DNA of 64,000 nucleotides. Origin: UMGS1052 sp045580005. GTDB lineage: Bacteria; Bacillota; Clostridia; Oscillospirales; CAG-382. Where the stretch lies: contig JAZNMZ010000012.1 of the NCBI GenBank assembly GCA_045580005.1, positions 1 to 64,000 on the forward strand. Direction: 5' to 3'. Both the position numbers and the translations under genes were made by a program. Shown here piece after piece: positions 8,047 through 16,133 of this stretch (the stretch's first letter is position 1; each line of letters starts with the position of its first letter). The notes beneath the pieces were generated by a model. The model saw only the letters and a program-made list of their open reading frames with translations. It did no database searches and was not told the origin of the DNA.

Positions 8047-8941
8047 TTTTATTTTTCAGCTCCTCGTACAAAGTTTTGTAGCTTTCGTGACGGCTCTTTT
8101 CTATCTTTCCGTCGGCTATTGCCTGCATTACATTGCAGCCGTCCTCGCACAGGTGCGAGCAGTCGTTGTACCTGCAGCCGAAAGCGTATTTTTCTATATC
8201 GGGAAACGCACCGAGAAGACCGTCCTTGGGTATCATATTATACGCCGCAATCTCAAGCATACTGAATCCGGGAGTATCGGCGATATATGTGTCCTTTTCG
8301 ATTTTATAAAGGGTTGTACTGCGAGTGGTATGCTTGCCTCTGGAAATCTTGCGGCTCAAAGCCCCTGTCTGAAGTTCAAGCTCGGGAAAGAGCATATTGA
8401 TAATACTCGATTTGCCCACGCCCGATGCCCCTGTAAAAAAGCTGGTCTTGCCCTTTATATACTGACGGATAAACGAGCACACCTCGGCATACTCCTGCGG
8501 CTGTGCGGCAGAAACAGCTTTTGCCATAATTCCGGAATTGTTGTATATTCTGCAGATTCTGTCGGCGTCTGCGATGTCAGCCTTGTTTACAAGCATAAGT
8601 ATATCAATACCATTGTAAGCGACAACGCTTGTCATTTTATCGAGCAGAAAAAGATCAGGGTTTGGCTTTGCCGACGCGACAACAAAAACCAAAAGGTCAA
8701 TGTTGGCACTCGCAGGACGGATAAGAGAGTTTTTTCTTTCGCATATGCCCGTTATGAACCCGCCGCCCTCGGCAATATGCTCAATCTCGACATTATCTCC
8801 CGGCAAGGGCGTAATACCATCCTTGCGAAAGCTGCCTTTTGCACGGCACTCAAGAAGTGTGCCCTCGGCAAGTACCTGTGACTGCGTCATTTCGACAGTG
8901 TAAAGACCGCCGATTCCTTTTATAATTTTAGCTTTTTCCAT
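8030..8941 (-). CDS. rsgA: Ribosome small-subunit-dependent GTPase A
   Basis: Circularly permuted GTPase of 303 aa that checks late 30S maturation. An N-terminal OB fold (about residues 1-70) precedes the permuted G domain, with NKADIAD (G4) ahead of the P-loop GASGVGKSS (G1) and DTPGF (G3), followed by the C-terminal zinc finger carrying CRYNDCSHLCEDGC. The ATG has a close GAGGAAAT site and follows prkC by 6 nt. In B. subtilis the homologue is phosphorylated by PrkC, which fits the neighbourhood. Confidence 0.96.
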   Translation of the reverse strand: MEKAKIIKGIGGLYTVEMTQSQVLAEGTLLECRAKGSFRKDGITPLPGDNVEIEHIAEGGGFITGICERKNSLIRPASANIDLLVFVVASAKPNPDLFLLDKMTSVVAYNGIDILMLVNKADIADADRICRIYNNSGIMAKAVSAAQPQEYAEVCSFIRQYIKGKTSFFTGASGVGKSSIINMLFPELELQTGALSRKISRGKHTTRSTTLYKIEKDTYIADTPGFSMLEIAAYNMIPKDGLLGAFPDIEKYAFGCRYNDCSHLCEDGCNVMQAIADGKIEKSRHESYKTLYEELKNKNEWDS

Positions 8942-8947
8942 ATTTCC

Positions 8948-10789
8948 TCATACGGCACTTGCGTTTTCGCCGTCAGGTATTTCCTCGGGCTCTGTTTCTT
9001 CGGTGTTGTCGATATTTTCTATATCAGTATTTTCTGTGTCCGGTGTATCTGTGTTTTCGGGAGCGGAATCTCCGTCGCCGGGATTCTCATCCTCGAGCAC
9101 ATCTGTGCTCACATCGGGGTTGTCGGTAATGGGAGATACGCCGTTACTTACTACAATGTCCACCTTTGTAACAGCCTCCTTTACAGACTCGCCTGCCGTA
9201 AGGCTTGACGAAATAACTGTGCCTGCAGGCTCTGTGGAATTTTCGTAGGTAATCTCGCCTATGCGGATCTTTTTTGCGATAAGCGCTCTTTTTGCATCAT
9301 CAATATCAGAACCGACAATCTCGGGGACTGTAACATTCTTGACCTGAACGCCCTTACTGATATAAAGTGTAATGGTGCTGCCCACATCAACAACTGTGCC
9401 GGGTCCGGGGGAGGTAGAGATGATATAGTCCTCCATGACCGTATTGCTGTACTGTGTTATCTCTATAATCTCAATACCGAGATTTTCAAGCTCGTCCCTT
9501 GTTCTTCTTATTTCGGTTAAAGAATAATCCTCAAGGGCAATCTTGCCTGCTCCTGCGCTGACTGTGAGAGTAATGTCATAGTAGTCAGAGCCGTTTGGGA
9601 GCTTATATGTCTTGCCTCCCTCAGGGGTCTGCTTGAGAATTGTATCGACGGCCATTTCCTGGTTTGTTTCGCCCTTGACGCTGATAACTCTTATTTTTCT
9701 GCTTTCAAGGTCGGCTATCAGCTCATCACTGTATACGCTGCCGACAAGCTCGGGGATAGCTATTTCTGTTCCCATGTCGGTAACTCTGCCCGAATTTAAG
9801 AACTTGATACCAAAAACAATCAGCGACACAAGCGCCACCAGGAAGAACGAAAGCGTAACTCCGCTTACGACAGAAAGGAAAGAGCTCTTTTTTGTCTCCT
9901 CCTGTCTTCTTCTGCCGGCTGTTCTTGCCTGCTTGTGCTCCACAAAAACTGTTGTCGGGTCGTTCTGCAAAAGCTCAAGCGCGCGTCCCATCGCTGCACA
10001 GGAAGAAAATCTGTCGTCTGTCTCCTTGTGCATTGATTTGAGTATTACCTGCTCAAGACCCTTTGGAATTTCCTCATTGTGCTCACGCGGCGGCACAGGG
10101 TCGTCTGTTACCTGCATCATAGCAACCGCCATCGGTCCGTCTGCCACAAAAGGAAGCACGCCTGTTGTCATCTCATACAGCATAACGCCGACAGAATATA
10201 TGTCCGACGAATATCCCACTTCCTTGCCGCTTGCCTGCTCGGGGCTGATATAATTCACCGTACCTATTGCCTTGTCTGTCATTGTGATAGACTCGGAATT
10301 GAGCATCTTGGCAATGCCGAAATCCATGACTTTGATACTGCCGTCACGCTGTAGCATGATGTTCTGCGGTTTTACATCGCGATGGATAATATTCTTTGAA
10401 TGAGCGTGAGAAAGTGCGCTCAGAATCTGACATGTGTAATATATCGCCTCTTTGCACGAGAGAATCTTTTTGTGATCGATGTAGTCCTTGAGGGTTACTC
10501 CGTCCACATATTCCATAACGATATAGTTTATCTTGCCGAAAGATACATCGTAAATCTTCACGATATTCGGATGAGAAAGCATAGATACAGCCTTTGACTC
10601 GTTAATAAATCTCTTTACCGACTTTTCGTCATCGCTGAATTCCTCGCTGAGAATTTTCACGGCAACAAGCTCGCCCGTGCCTACAACCTCCGCCTTGAAA
10701 ACATACGCCATACCGCCGATGCCGATAAGCTCTTTGATAAGGTACTTGTCGTTGAGTACCTTGTTTATATATTGCTCATGACGCTCCAT
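8948..10789 (-). CDS. prkC: Ser/Thr protein kinase with PASTA repeats
   Basis: Membrane Hanks-type kinase that senses muropeptides or lipid II and phosphorylates cell-wall, division and translation proteins. The 613-aa protein has a kinase domain at about 16-275 (Lys45, HRD at 136-138, DFG at 156-158), a basic juxtamembrane segment, one transmembrane helix at about 305-330, and three extracellular PASTA repeats at about 345-550. An extra acidic Asp/Glu/Thr/Asn-rich tail of about 60 residues ends the protein. The ribosome binding site GGAGG precedes the ATG. It forms a kinase/phosphatase pair with prpC, 18 nt upstream. Confidence 0.97.
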   Translation of the reverse strand: MERHEQYINKVLNDKYLIKELIGIGGMAYVFKAEVVGTGELVAVKILSEEFSDDEKSVKRFINESKAVSMLSHPNIVKIYDVSFGKINYIVMEYVDGVTLKDYIDHKKILSCKEAIYYTCQILSALSHAHSKNIIHRDVKPQNIMLQRDGSIKVMDFGIAKMLNSESITMTDKAIGTVNYISPEQASGKEVGYSSDIYSVGVMLYEMTTGVLPFVADGPMAVAMMQVTDDPVPPREHNEEIPKGLEQVILKSMHKETDDRFSSCAAMGRALELLQNDPTTVFVEHKQARTAGRRRQEETKKSSFLSVVSGVTLSFFLVALVSLIVFGIKFLNSGRVTDMGTEIAIPELVGSVYSDELIADLESRKIRVISVKGETNQEMAVDTILKQTPEGGKTYKLPNGSDYYDITLTVSAGAGKIALEDYSLTEIRRTRDELENLGIEIIEITQYSNTVMEDYIISTSPGPGTVVDVGSTITLYISKGVQVKNVTVPEIVGSDIDDAKRALIAKKIRIGEITYENSTEPAGTVISSSLTAGESVKEAVTKVDIVVSNGVSPITDNPDVSTDVLEDENPGDGDSAPENTDTPDTENTDIENIDNTEETEPEEIPDGENASAV

Positions 10790-10807
10790 ATGTCACTACC
10801 TCCGACA

Positions 10808-11548
10808 TCATATTTTGACAAGGACGGCAGTTATGTTGTCGCTGCCGCCGTTTTTGTTGGCTTTTTTTATCAGTGTGTCAACCGCAATCTCAGGGGTTGC
10901 CGCTTCTCTTATTATTCTTTGCATCTCCTCGTCAAGAACAAAGTTTGAAAGACCGTCCGAGCAAAGCAGAAAGCTCTTGCCCTTGAGCGAAATTTTAAAA
11001 AAGTCTGCCGTCACCGAGCTGTCTGTTCCCACAGCACGCATAATGACATTCTTGTTTGGATGAGTCATCGCCTCATCTGCAGACAGCTTGCCTTTATCAA
11101 CAAGAGTCTGTACATACGAATGGTCGTGCGTAACCTGACATATAGAGCCTGCTGTGACAGCATACAGGCGGCTGTCGCCTATATTCGCAATATACGCCTT
11201 GCCGTCATATATAAGCAGCGCAACAAGGGTAGTCCCCATTCCTGCAAGTTCCTTTTGCGTGGTTGACTTTTTGTATATAAACTCGTTGGCACACTTTATT
11301 GCATAAGTAATAATACTCTCGACCGTATCGGAGGGGAGCTTTTCTTCGGATATTTTTTTGATTCCATCGGCAAGCTCACGCTTAAAAATATCCACAGCAA
11401 GCGAGCTTGCTATATTTCCGCCGTTTGCTCCGCCCATACCGTCACAGACAACGGCAAGGAAAGTCTTGCCCTCAAGATAGCCTGCAAAAAAGCTGTCCTG
11501 ATTATTATCGCGAACTTTTCCTACATTGGTTTTTCCGCAGAATACCAT
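10808..11548 (-). CDS. prpC: PP2C-type Ser/Thr protein phosphatase
   Basis: Mn/Mg-dependent phosphatase of 246 aa reversing PrkC phosphorylation. The metal-binding motifs are visible: DNNQD near residue 16, CDGMGGANGG near 37, IGDSRLY, THDHS, and the C-terminal GGSDNITAVLV. The ATG at 11548 has an AAGGA site. It lies between rlmN and prkC in one transcription unit, the standard Firmicutes arrangement. Soluble cytoplasmic enzyme. Confidence 0.96.
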   Translation of the reverse strand: MVFCGKTNVGKVRDNNQDSFFAGYLEGKTFLAVVCDGMGGANGGNIASSLAVDIFKRELADGIKKISEEKLPSDTVESIITYAIKCANEFIYKKSTTQKELAGMGTTLVALLIYDGKAYIANIGDSRLYAVTAGSICQVTHDHSYVQTLVDKGKLSADEAMTHPNKNVIMRAVGTDSSVTADFFKISLKGKSFLLCSDGLSNFVLDEEMQRIIREAATPEIAVDTLIKKANKNGGSDNITAVLVKI

Positions 11549-11579
11549 TCTCTTTAATCCTTTCTCAAAAAAATGCTTA

Positions 11580-12638
11580 TCACTTGTTTATTCTTGATGC
11601 TCTGAGCTGTCCGCAGGAGGCGTCAATATCCGAGCCGAGTCTTCTGCGAACTGTTGCAACAATGCCGTTTTTTTCGAGAATCTTCACAAAATTCTCGATG
11701 GCCGCCTTTCCGCTCTTGCGGTAATCCCGTCCGTCAACAGTGTTGAGCGGAATGAGATTGACATGGCACAGCATACCCGAAAGGAGCTTTGCAAGTTGCC
11801 CTGCCGCCTCGGGTGAGTCGTTGTTGTTTTCAATCATTGTGTATTCAAAAGATATGCGTCTGCCGCCATTTTGTGTATACTCCCTGCAGGCTGCAATAAG
11901 CTCGTCGAGGCTGTATTTTTTTGCAATCGGCATAAGTTTTTCGCGCATCTCCTGATTTGGCGCGTGCAGTGAAATTGACAATGTCAGCGGGATATCAAGC
12001 TCAGAAAGCTTTTTTATTCCCGGAACAAGTCCACAAGTTGAGAGCGAAATGTGACGGTAGCCGATATTGAGCCCATCCTTGTCGTTTACAAGATGCAAAA
12101 ACTTTATTACATTGTTAAAATTATCAAGAGGCTCGCCTATTCCCATCATAACGATATTTGAAATCCGCTCGCCTGTATCCTTTGTTGTTACAAGCACCTG
12201 TCCAAGCATCTCGGACGGTGTAAGATTTCTTGTGAATCCCGCTATGGTCGAGGCACAAAAAGAGCACCCCATTCTGCAGCCCGCCTGCGAGGAAATGCAT
12301 ATCGTGTTGCCGTGCTTATACTTCATAAACACGCTTTCAATACACTCTCCGTCGTAAAGTTCAAAAAGATACTTCACGGTACCGTCGAGCTTTGATACAA
12401 ATTTTTTGCTGACACGGGGCAGCGCTATGTAGCACTCCTTTTCCAGTATTTCGCGCAGGGACTTTGAAAGATTTGTCATCCCGTCAAAATCCGACACTCC
12501 CCCATGAAGCCACGAGAAAATCTGTCCCGCTCTGAATTTTTCGATTTTTACCCCATACTTTTCCGAAAGCTCAGCCAAGAGAGCTGATATTTCGTCTTTT
12601 GTGAGGCTCAAAATGTCTGTCTTTTGTAGTTCACTCAT
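11580..12638 (-). CDS. rlmN: Dual-specificity RNA methyltransferase RlmN
   Basis: Radical SAM enzyme making 2-methyladenosine at A2503 of 23S rRNA and A37 of certain tRNAs. The 352-aa protein carries the cluster motif CRMGCSFCAS, the MGIGEPL motif, and the conserved C-terminal SCGQLRA containing one of the two cysteines used in the ping-pong mechanism. The start overlaps the rsmB stop (ATGA), indicating translational coupling. Confidence 0.97.
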   Translation of the reverse strand: MSELQKTDILSLTKDEISALLAELSEKYGVKIEKFRAGQIFSWLHGGVSDFDGMTNLSKSLREILEKECYIALPRVSKKFVSKLDGTVKYLFELYDGECIESVFMKYKHGNTICISSQAGCRMGCSFCASTIAGFTRNLTPSEMLGQVLVTTKDTGERISNIVMMGIGEPLDNFNNVIKFLHLVNDKDGLNIGYRHISLSTCGLVPGIKKLSELDIPLTLSISLHAPNQEMREKLMPIAKKYSLDELIAACREYTQNGGRRISFEYTMIENNNDSPEAAGQLAKLLSGMLCHVNLIPLNTVDGRDYRKSGKAAIENFVKILEKNGIVATVRRRLGSDIDASCGQLRASRINK

Positions 12639-13939
12639 ACTTTTCTCACAATTTTTGCTATAAAGAATCCGTCAGTTCCCATCTCATCGGGGAAAAGCGT
12701 TTTCATTCCCTCTTTTGCGTCAAGGCAGAAGTCGGGATTTTCGTTCAAAAATCTTTCTACAACCCGCTCGTTTTCTGCCTTTTTGAGAGTGCAGGTTGAG
12801 TATACGATAAAGCCGTCGGGCTTTATATATCTGCTTGCAGCGCACAAAATTTCATACTGTATCTGCGGCAGTCTTTCGGTCTCGCAAAGGGGCTTGAATT
12901 TGATATCCGGCTTCTTTGCTATAACTCCCAGACCAGAGCAGGGTACATCGCATATAACTGCGTCTGCTTTTTCGATAAGAGTCTGATCAATCACTCTTGC
13001 GTCGTGTGCTGAAATTTCCATACAGTCGGATATACCGAGCCTCTGTGCTCCCGACATCACAAGGCTGAGCTTGTTCTCGTGCAGATCACGCGCTATGATT
13101 TTACACTTACCGCCGAGATTTATCGCTGCAGAGAAGCTCTTGCCGCCCGGGCAAGCACAAAGGTCGAGCACAAGTCCTCCCTCGGAAATGGTATTCTTAT
13201 TTATGAGCGAGCACGCCATCTGCGACGCCTCGTCCTGCAAAAAGAACAGTCCCTCAGAAAAGCCGTAAAGCTGCTCTACAGGGAAAGACCCCGAAAGCTT
13301 TATTCCTCCGTCACAAAGAGTGCTCGGACTTGCAATCCTGCCGAGAGAGTCGAGCATTTTTTCTCTCGTAATTTTAATTTCGTTAACTCTGAGTGTCATA
13401 CTCTGCGAGTAGTTGCCAAAATGCTGTGCAAGGCTCTGTGCCTTGTCCCTGCCGTAGTCTGCGCTCCACAACTCAAGTATCTCCTGCGGAACTCCCGACA
13501 GGAGTGATGCCGAGCGCATACCGCCCTCGCTCCTCATAAGCTCAAAGAGCCTTTCCTTGCTTTTTGAAGCAGTACGCAGAACTGCATTTACAAATCCGAC
13601 AGAGCTCTTGGGGCAATAACGCTTTGCGAGCTCTACCGATTCATTACAAGCGGCAGAGTCGGGCACTCTGTCCATAAAGAGAATCTGATAAATCCCTGTT
13701 CTCACAAGGCACAGAACCATATTGTCTATATCGGAGGTTTTTCTCTCAGAAATTTTTTCGATACAATAGTCGATAGTTATCATGCGCTCGATTGTTCCGT
13801 AAAAAAGCGCCGTAAAGAAGCTCTTGTCAAGTCCCTCAAACTTATACTTTTTTATAACCGTCGAAAGCTCGATATTTGAATATCTTCCGTTTCTCAGGCA
13901 GGAATTAACTGATAGCAACGCAGCTTGTCTTGGTGTCAA
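12635..13939 (-). CDS. rsmB: 16S rRNA (cytosine-967 C5)-methyltransferase
   Basis: Methylates C967 of 16S rRNA. The N-terminal NusB-like RNA-binding domain spans about residues 1-140. The Rossmann methyltransferase domain follows with LDLCACPGGKS (SAM binding) and DVPCSGLG, whose Cys belongs to the catalytic pair; YSTCTL carries the second Cys. Length 434 aa is typical. The start is a TTG at 13939 supported by an AGAGGA site 8 nt upstream. It sits in the priA-def-fmt-yugP-rsmB-rlmN gene order seen widely in Clostridia. Confidence 0.96.
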   Translation of the reverse strand: MTPRQAALLSVNSCLRNGRYSNIELSTVIKKYKFEGLDKSFFTALFYGTIERMITIDYCIEKISERKTSDIDNMVLCLVRTGIYQILFMDRVPDSAACNESVELAKRYCPKSSVGFVNAVLRTASKSKERLFELMRSEGGMRSASLLSGVPQEILELWSADYGRDKAQSLAQHFGNYSQSMTLRVNEIKITREKMLDSLGRIASPSTLCDGGIKLSGSFPVEQLYGFSEGLFFLQDEASQMACSLINKNTISEGGLVLDLCACPGGKSFSAAINLGGKCKIIARDLHENKLSLVMSGAQRLGISDCMEISAHDARVIDQTLIEKADAVICDVPCSGLGVIAKKPDIKFKPLCETERLPQIQYEILCAASRYIKPDGFIVYSTCTLKKAENERVVERFLNENPDFCLDAKEGMKTLFPDEMGTDGFFIAKIVRKV

Positions 13940-13963
13940 AATAGTGTCCTCTCAAATTAAGAT

Positions 13964-14641
13964 TTATCTTCTGCGGTTTACAAGCGAAAGCATTCTCAAA
14001 AGGTTGAGTACCGATACTGCAAGTGCCGCAACATAAGTGAGCGCAGCGGCGGTAAGCGTCTTTCTTGCGCTGCCAAGGTCCTCGTCCGAGAGTCTGCCAA
14101 AAGAGCGAAGAGCTGACATTGCTCTTGAGCTCGCATTAAACTCACACGGAAGTGTAACAAGCTGGAAAAGTGTCGCTGTCGAAAAGAGAATCACTCCGAG
14201 CATTGCAAGGTCAGCAATCTGCAAGAGGAGTCCTATTAAAATAAGCGGCCAGGCAAGATTCGAACCTATCTGGCAAAGAGGAATAATCGCAGTTCTCACT
14301 CTTATCGGGAAGTATCCGACAGCATGCTGTACAGCGTGGCCTGCCTCGTGAGCAGCAACTCCGATTGCAGCGGCGCTTGTGCTGTCATATACACCCTGCG
14401 AAAGTCTTATGACATTTGCCTTGGGGTCGTAGTGGTCGGTGAGATTTCCTGCAACCGTTTCTATTCTCACATTGTTGAGTCCGTTGGTATCAAGAATAAT
14501 CCTTGCGGCATCCCTGCCTGTGATGCCTGCGTTGTTTTTTACCTTGGAGTATTTTTTGAATGTGCTCTGCACATTAACCTGCGCCCATCCTGCAAAAAGC
14601 ATTGCAATAATAAGCAAAAAATAAGTTGTATAGTAGTTCAT
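13964..14641 (-). CDS. YugP-type zinc metallopeptidase, membrane protein
   Basis: Integral membrane protease of the Zn_peptidase_2 (YugP) family, 225 aa. The zinc-binding HEAGHAVQH motif sits near residue 97, preceded by one N-terminal transmembrane helix (3-22) and followed by further helices at about 125-165 and near the C-terminus. The physiological substrate of the family is unknown. The ATG has an AAGGAG site. It lies between fmt and rsmB, as in many Clostridia genomes. Confidence 0.92.
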   Translation of the reverse strand: MNYYTTYFLLIIAMLFAGWAQVNVQSTFKKYSKVKNNAGITGRDAARIILDTNGLNNVRIETVAGNLTDHYDPKANVIRLSQGVYDSTSAAAIGVAAHEAGHAVQHAVGYFPIRVRTAIIPLCQIGSNLAWPLILIGLLLQIADLAMLGVILFSTATLFQLVTLPCEFNASSRAMSALRSFGRLSDEDLGSARKTLTAAALTYVAALAVSVLNLLRMLSLVNRRR

Positions 14642-14664
14642 TTTGTACTCCTTTTTTAAAAATG

Positions 14665-15603
14665 TTATGAAAAAATACTGTCTTTACTGATTTTTCTGCC
14701 GTTGGCAAGGTCCTTTACCGACAGCTTCTTTGAGCCCTCAAGCTTGAGCGAGCGGATAAAAACCGCGTCCTTCCCGCAGGCAACAAGCACTCCGTCGGGG
14801 GTGATTTCTTCGATTCCGCCGGGAGTCTTCTCGTTTTTCGATTCGCGCACCTCGGTGTCATATACCTTTGTCGGTATCCCGTCAAGAAAAGCGTATGCCG
14901 CAGGATATGGCGTCATACCTCGGATTTTGTCGTGTACTGCCTTGGCAGGAAGTGAAAAATCAACCTTTGCTTCTTCCTTTTCGATCTTGGCAGCGTGTGT
15001 GGCAAGCAAGGAGTCCTGAGGTATTCTCGGAGCTGTGCCCTCGGCTATTGCCTCAACAGTTTTCACGAGAAGTCTGCCGCCAATACGCGCGAGTCTATCC
15101 CATACCTCGCCTACCGTTTCATTCTCGCCGATTTCTGTCTTTTCGGCAAAGATCATATCACCCGTGTCAAGGCCTTTATCCATATACATTGTGGTAACGC
15201 CTGTTACTGTCTTTCCGTCAATAACGGCTCTCTGTATCGGAGCGGCTCCCCTGTATTCGGGAAGCAGTGAGCCGTGTACATTGATACAGCCGTATTCTGG
15301 AAAATCAAGCACATACTGCGGAAGAATCTTTCCATAAGCTACAACCGCTATAATATCGGGAGAGAGCTCATCAAGCAATTCCTGCAGCTCGCCGTTTTTT
15401 AAGCTTTCGGGCTGATACACGGTAAGTCCCTTTTCGAGAGCGTACTGCTTTACCTCGCAAAAAGTAACTTTCATTCCTCTGTTTTTTGCCTTATCGGGCT
15501 GGGTAACAACGCCCACCACATTCGCTCCTGCGTCAAGAAGCGCACTGAGCGAATCTCTTGCAAAGTCGGGCGTACCCATAAATAGTATCTTTAAATCTGT
15601 CAA
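14665..15603 (-). CDS. fmt: Methionyl-tRNA formyltransferase
   Basis: Formylates initiator Met-tRNA with 10-formyl-tetrahydrofolate. The 312-aa protein shows the early FMGTPDFA, the catalytic segment NVHGSLLPEYRGAAPI (Asn, His) and a GVTTMYMDKGLDTGDM segment carrying the Asp. The start is a TTG at 15603 with an AAGGA site about 9 nt upstream; no earlier ATG exists in frame. It lies 20 nt after def, the deformylase that reverses this modification on new proteins. Confidence 0.96.
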   Translation of the reverse strand: MTDLKILFMGTPDFARDSLSALLDAGANVVGVVTQPDKAKNRGMKVTFCEVKQYALEKGLTVYQPESLKNGELQELLDELSPDIIAVVAYGKILPQYVLDFPEYGCINVHGSLLPEYRGAAPIQRAVIDGKTVTGVTTMYMDKGLDTGDMIFAEKTEIGENETVGEVWDRLARIGGRLLVKTVEAIAEGTAPRIPQDSLLATHAAKIEKEEAKVDFSLPAKAVHDKIRGMTPYPAAYAFLDGIPTKVYDTEVRESKNEKTPGGIEEITPDGVLVACGKDAVFIRSLKLEGSKKLSVKDLANGRKISKDSIFS

Positions 15604-15623
15604 CTCTAGTTCTTCCTTTTATT

Positions 15624-16103
15624 TTACTCAAAATCTTCCGGGTCGAGCATCTCAAGAGCATTATCTGTATAAAGAACGCCGTCAAGATGGTCGTTCTCGT
15701 GGCACAGGCATCTGGCGTAAAGCTCCTTACCTGTGTAAGTGAACTTGTTACCGTGTCTGTCGGTAGCCTCAACCGTCACAACCATAGGTCTTGATGTTAT
15801 GCCATACTGTCCGGGAACCGAAAGACATCCCTCCGCCTCTTCCTGATGGCCCTTTGTTTCAACAATCTTTGGATTTATAAACTCAACTATATCGTGCTCG
15901 CCATCTTTGACGCTCTTGTCGATTATAAAAATCCTGCGAAGTACTCCTACCTGCGGAGCCGCAAGACCCACGCCACCGGCATCAATGAGAGTTTGCTTCA
16001 TATCGTCGAGAAGTGTAATAATCCTGGGGGTAATTTCTTCTACCTCACGGCATTTTTTGCGGAGAACATCGTCCCCGACTTTAACTATATTAAGCAGAGC
16101 CAA
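15624..16103 (-). CDS. def: Peptide deformylase
   Basis: Metal-dependent hydrolase of 159 aa that removes the N-formyl group from nascent proteins. All three family motifs are present: GVGLAAPQ, EGCLSVPG (metal Cys) and HENDHLDG (HExxH). The start is a TTG at 16103 preceded by GGAGG at good spacing. It sits between priA and fmt in the conserved Firmicutes cluster. Confidence 0.97.
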   Translation of the reverse strand: MALLNIVKVGDDVLRKKCREVEEITPRIITLLDDMKQTLIDAGGVGLAAPQVGVLRRIFIIDKSVKDGEHDIVEFINPKIVETKGHQEEAEGCLSVPGQYGITSRPMVVTVEATDRHGNKFTYTGKELYARCLCHENDHLDGVLYTDNALEMLDPEDFE

Positions 16104-16133
16104 AACTCTTTCCTCCTAACTTTTTTAAAAAAA

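Noticed and set aside
8006..8881. 291-codon open frame on plus, opposite rsgA
   Set aside because: Antisense to a certain gene; no ribosome binding site and no recognisable domain.
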